A stretch of DNA of 17,873 bases, from assembly GCA_029879555.1 (NCBI GenBank), contig JAOUQB010000013.1:1-17873 (forward strand), written 5' to 3'. The notes under the pieces are model-generated. The model did not search any database, was not told the DNA's origin, and saw nothing but the letters and a program-made list of their open reading frames with translations. How positions within the stretch are numbered: the first letter of the stretch is position 1; each line of letters starts with the position of its first letter. The DNA comes from Nitrospirota bacterium (GTDB taxonomy: Bacteria; Nitrospirota; Nitrospiria; Nitrospirales; UBA8639). Made by a program: the position numbers and the translations under genes. Of the stretch, positions 15,075 to 17,873 are shown in pieces.

Positions 15075-15430
15075 GCCCTAAGAGGTAGCGATCGGCCTGG
15101 ACGAGAATTGCTTGATAGCGTCCCCGAAAAGGAGGGCCATCGGTATGATGCAGGTGATTGTTAGCGCTGGGTAGAGAGCCCGTTCCCATGCGGCATGCCC
15201 CCGCACGAGGTTGCCGCGGGGCGTGTGGACCAACAAATGGTTATGGTTGGCTATGAACAAGAGGCGTGGATCTCGAGTCCAATGCGCTGGCGGGCTGCTG
15301 CTAGTGTCTCAATAAACGCCCCGTCATCCTCGTGCTGGTGAAAGATCCGTTGGTACCCTCGGCCACGATTCATGACGTGGTCACACGCATCCTCAAAGTG
15401 GAGGCGGAGCGGCCGAGGCCTACGGAGGAG
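15075..15430 (-). pseudogene. decayed REP-associated (Y1/IS200-like) transposase
   Basis: Segments typical of the TnpA-REP/RAYT family occur in order but in different frames. RPLRLHFEDACDHVMNRG, then FIETLAAARQRIGLEIHA, are in one frame, ending at a TAG (15253-15251). ANHNHLLVHTPRGNLVRG follows in a second frame, carrying the His-x-His pair of the HUH site. GPPFRGRYQAILVQADRYLL is in a third. At least two frameshifts make it non-functional. Family members are single-strand DNA transposases that act on REP-like hairpins. Confidence 0.8.
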
Positions 15431-15552
15431 CCGACGCGGATTAAGATATTAAATCAAATCTTGAACACTTTTTTGCTAAATTCCCTTGTTAGTTGAAGTC
15501 GAGACCGTCCATGAAAATCCCAACTCCTTTGTCCATTTCGGCTTGAGACTTT

Positions 15553-15978
15553 TTATTCCAGAAACGTTGGGCCGCCAGTGCCCATTTCAACTCGAAGCCC
15601 TCCTAGGCCTCCGATGGTAGTGCCCTGAAAGTGTAGAATATTGACTCCGTGAATAAGGTATTTTTCTATTGTGAAGTCGGTAAATTTCTACTGTGGGTGC
15701 TCGATGCCCATTATCTCGTTTTTATTTAGAAATATCTTCAGCGTGTCGTCTACAGCCAAACGCCCTCGAATCACGGCGGGAAAGTCGGCACTCTGGACCA
15801 CCCTAAAGCGAATTTCAAATGTCGATGTTCCGAGTGGGACATCAAGCCATCGAGATTTCCCATTCGCAACTATCCAGGCCGGGTACGGATTCCGCACCCT
15901 GGCGGTTATACCCCTCGGAACGATGACCATAGACGTGAAACGTATCCGCATTTTCCCAGATTTTGTAGTGGGTATCAC
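15553..15978 (-). pseudogene. secreted-type jelly-roll domain interrupted by an in-frame TAG
   Basis: From GTG 15978 the frame reads through NPYPAWIVANGKSRWLDVP, FEIRFRVVQSADFPAVIRG and LAVDDTLKIFLNKNEI to TAG at 15690-15688. It continues in the same frame with KFTDFTIEKYLIHGVNILHF and GGLRVEMGTGGPTFLE to a TAA at 15555-15553. The joined sequence follows the order of a carbohydrate-binding-like domain of many secreted bacterial proteins (aromatic/Pro start, A-DD/N----LNG centre, FT-F-I----G-N-L-F, GLRVE end). The TAG therefore splits one domain. There is no signal peptide or convincing start, so the 5' part is also missing. It lies 109 bases downstream of the metallophosphatase gene. Sequence between 15431 and 15552 shows nothing recognisable. 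Confidence 0.6.
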
Positions 15979-16087
15979 TTCCCGCCCGTCCTGGCACTTG
16001 CTCGTCCCTCACAGCCAACTTGTGTTCAGAATAGTCTGAGCGATAACCCGTTGAGAAAAGACCTGATGGGCGTACTACGGGAAGGCC

Positions 16088-17873
16088 TCAGGGAAAACGA
16101 ACCTCGCCCGCATCCCGAGCGGTCGTGCCGCCTGCCCTGCTGTCGATGCTCTGTACCTTGATCCCGGCCCTGCTGAAATCGACCCTCAGGTACTTGTTGA
16201 ACTCGGCGCTGCCAGAGTAGAAGACCGGCACCTGCTTGCCTGTGGAGGTGCCTGTGGGTGTCAGTATCCATTGCTGTGTGTTGTCATTCTGTGCTGGTCG
16301 AGTGACGAGCCGAAAGTCGTTTGCCGCATTTTCATGTGCATCCATGTAGCGGCCATTGGACTTTTGCTGGATGGTGTACGTGTTGTTGCCGAGGGGCGTC
16401 AAGATCCATTGCTGTGTGTTGTCGCCCTGCGCTGGTCGGGTAACGAGTCGAAAGTCGTTTGCCGCATTTTCATGTGCATCCATGTAGCGGCCATTGGACT
16501 TTTGGTGGATGGTGTACGTATTGGTGGTGCCCACGACGGGTGTCAGCATCCATTTCTGTGAGGTGTCATTCTGCGCTGGTCGGGTAACGAGCCGAAAGTC
16601 GTTTGCCGGATTTTCATGTGCATCCATGTAGCGGCCATTGGACTTTTGCTGGATGGTGTACGTATTGGATCCCACGGAGGTCGTGAGGAATTGGCAGGTC
16701 GCCGACTGCTTCCCCACCCAATGGTGGATGTGTCCCGCGAAGATCGCTCGCACGTTCGCGTACTTGTCGAGGATCGTCATGAACTGGTCCCAGCCGGGGG
16801 TTTGCGGGTTGAACTTGTTCCCGGGATTGGAGCAACCCGGGCGCTCGGTTGTTTGAATCTGGTGCATATTGAGGATGACATTTTTCGATTTGGCCCTTGC
16901 CAGGTCCGAGTCGAGCCAGCCAAGGGACTGCCGGATATCCAGATCGAATGCATGGACACCGACTCTGTAGCCGTAGGTGGTTTTGAAGGAATAGGCTGGA
17001 TAGTTGTTCAGCTGCACGAAATGAACATCACCGATATCCCAGGAGTAAGCCAAGCTGCCATGAATATTGCGATGATTGCTCAAGTTCGCGGTGTTGTTCG
17101 TCTCCCAGTAGTCGAAACTGATCGGGTATCCTCTTTGCTTAAGTTTGTTGACCGAGTTCCTCAGGAAGAAGATCGATCTAGCCGCGCAAGAATTCCGGGT
17201 TCGATCGAAGTGAACGGTAGGGCTAAAGCCATCGGAGCCGCAATCTGTGCCAATGGGTTCATGGAGGTTGTTCTCGTAATCGTGGTTACCGAGCCCTGGA
17301 TAGAGGTTGATCTTGCTCGTCTCGAACGGAGTAGTGTAGATCTGGTTGAACTTATTGAACTCATCTGCAAGAGGGTTACTATCAAATAATCCCTCAATTA
17401 CCCCTAGGCCGTAGGGTCCCCCCGGGCCGTTGGGGCCCCTGCCGTAGGCCGTGATATCACCATTGATGATGATCCCCGCGAACTTCTCCCGGCCCACCTG
17501 CTCGATCAGCTTTGTAATACTCTGGGCGTGGTCCTGGTTGCTCTTGGTTCCTGCGGACCCCTCGTTATTGTCGACTCCCCCGGTGGCACTGCAGTATTCG
17601 CATCTCCAATAGATCTGTGGATCCGACATGATCACCATGGAGAAGTCCTTGCCGCTGGCACGCGCATTGTCGAAGAAGGTCGGCGTATCATCGAAGGTTA
17701 AGATCCATCTCTGGGATTCGTCATTCTGTGCCCCTCGGGTGACAACACGGAAGTCGTTTGCCGAATCTGGATAGGCATCCAGATATCGGCCATTGACCTG
17801 TTGTTGAATGGTGAAGGTGTTATTGCCCAGGGGGGTCAGAATCCATCTCTGGGATTCGTCATTCTGTGCCCCT
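16088..17873 (-). CDS. metallophosphatase with ricin-like lectin repeats (5' partial)
   Basis: The frame is open to the right edge (last full codon ends at 17872), so the N-terminus is missing; the ATG at 17638 is internal. About 594 residues are visible. Residues 1-78 contain ricin-type repeat material (QRWILTPLGNNTFTIQQQ, NGRYLDAY). A calcineurin-like phosphoesterase domain follows with SDPQ (~83), NGD (~137), GNHD (~195), NMHQ (~335) and GHIHH (~380), the metal-binding set of purple-acid-phosphatase-like enzymes. Three near-identical lectin units come next at ~402-540 (YTIQQKSNGRYMDAHENAA, NDFRLVTRPAQ, QQWILTP). The final QVPVFYSGSAEFNKYLRV segment normally ends the phosphatase domain. The lectin units therefore appear inserted inside the catalytic domain. 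Probably secreted, but the signal lies outside the window. Confidence 0.85.
   Translation of the reverse strand, partial: GAQNDESQRWILTPLGNNTFTIQQQVNGRYLDAYPDSANDFRVVTRGAQNDESQRWILTFDDTPTFFDNARASGKDFSMVIMSDPQIYWRCEYCSATGGVDNNEGSAGTKSNQDHAQSITKLIEQVGREKFAGIIINGDITAYGRGPNGPGGPYGLGVIEGLFDSNPLADEFNKFNQIYTTPFETSKINLYPGLGNHDYENNLHEPIGTDCGSDGFSPTVHFDRTRNSCAARSIFFLRNSVNKLKQRGYPISFDYWETNNTANLSNHRNIHGSLAYSWDIGDVHFVQLNNYPAYSFKTTYGYRVGVHAFDLDIRQSLGWLDSDLARAKSKNVILNMHQIQTTERPGCSNPGNKFNPQTPGWDQFMTILDKYANVRAIFAGHIHHWVGKQSATCQFLTTSVGSNTYTIQQKSNGRYMDAHENPANDFRLVTRPAQNDTSQKWMLTPVVGTTNTYTIHQKSNGRYMDAHENAANDFRLVTRPAQGDNTQQWILTPLGNNTYTIQQKSNGRYMDAHENAANDFRLVTRPAQNDNTQQWILTPTGTSTGKQVPVFYSGSAEFNKYLRVDFSRAGIKVQSIDSRAGGTTARDAGEVRFP
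16283..16670 (-). repeat. three near-identical lectin-coding DNA repeats (138-144 bases)
   Basis: Units start at about 16283, 16421 and 16565 (+ strand coordinates of the shared GTC-ATTCTG-type edge) and differ at few bases across a ~110-base core. Two more diverged copies with the same 138-base period begin at 17720 and 17858 and run to the window edge. They encode ricin-type units of 46-48 residues. Confidence 0.8.

Noticed and set aside
16012..16087. Open frame continuing after the metallophosphatase stop
   Set aside because: It follows a TGA in a well-ended phosphatase domain and resembles nothing; it is likely chance or remnant sequence.
16283..16670. Regular DNA repeats as a possible CRISPR array
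   Set aside because: Units are 138-144 bases, conserved nearly throughout, and encode lectin repeats in frame; there are no short repeats with unique spacers.
16616..17389. Long open frame on the + strand (257 codons) opposite the metallophosphatase
   Set aside because: The opposite strand carries clear catalytic motifs and lectin repeats; the + frame is their mirror and resembles no protein.

Overview
The window looks like an accessory region of a diderm (Gram-negative type) bacterium of moderate GC content (about half, judged by eye). Most proteins carry Sec signal peptides ending in A-x-A, one carries a twin-arginine signal, and starts are preceded by strong AAGGAGG-type ribosome binding sites. 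I cannot name the genus from sequence alone.

Left part (1-3320). On the + strand are the 3' end of a gene for a secreted protein with a shared N-terminal domain (called here the PVHF domain) and a propeller-like C-terminus, then a YkgJ-type cysteine-cluster protein overlapping a small basic exported protein. Facing them on the - strand is a compact set of three very small genes: a 26-residue membrane peptide, a 69-residue zinc-ribbon protein and a 71-residue protein.

Centre (3773-14618), all on the - strand with mostly 40-150 base gaps, and probably one long operon or two. In transcription order: an exported octad-repeat spike/needle protein, a Tat-exported protein made of two tail-tube (gp19/Hcp-like) domains, a 46-residue ORF, a second exported octad needle with an apex/PAAR-like end, a PVHF protein with a long hendecad coiled coil, a PVHF protein with a three-fold Cys/Gly lectin-like domain, a PVHF protein with a coiled coil and a beta-rich tail, two more PVHF lectin-like paralogs, and finally a VgrG with its own Sec signal peptide and no C-terminal needle. 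The parts of a phage-tail or type VI injection device (tube, hub, spike) are thus present as separate polypeptides, each with an export signal. In known contractile systems these parts are made and assembled in the cytoplasm. My reading is an undescribed extracytoplasmic tail-spike-like assembly, with PVHF proteins as likely accessory or display subunits. No sheath, baseplate wedge or ATPase gene is in the window. A perfect TGTGA-N6-TCACA site lies upstream of the first gene.

Right part (14800-17873) is a decayed region: a frameshifted REP-associated (Y1) transposase remnant, the tail of a TPR-like protein, and a secreted jelly-roll-like domain broken by an in-frame TAG. It ends with a secreted-type metallophosphatase carrying ricin-like lectin repeats, cut by the right edge of the window.
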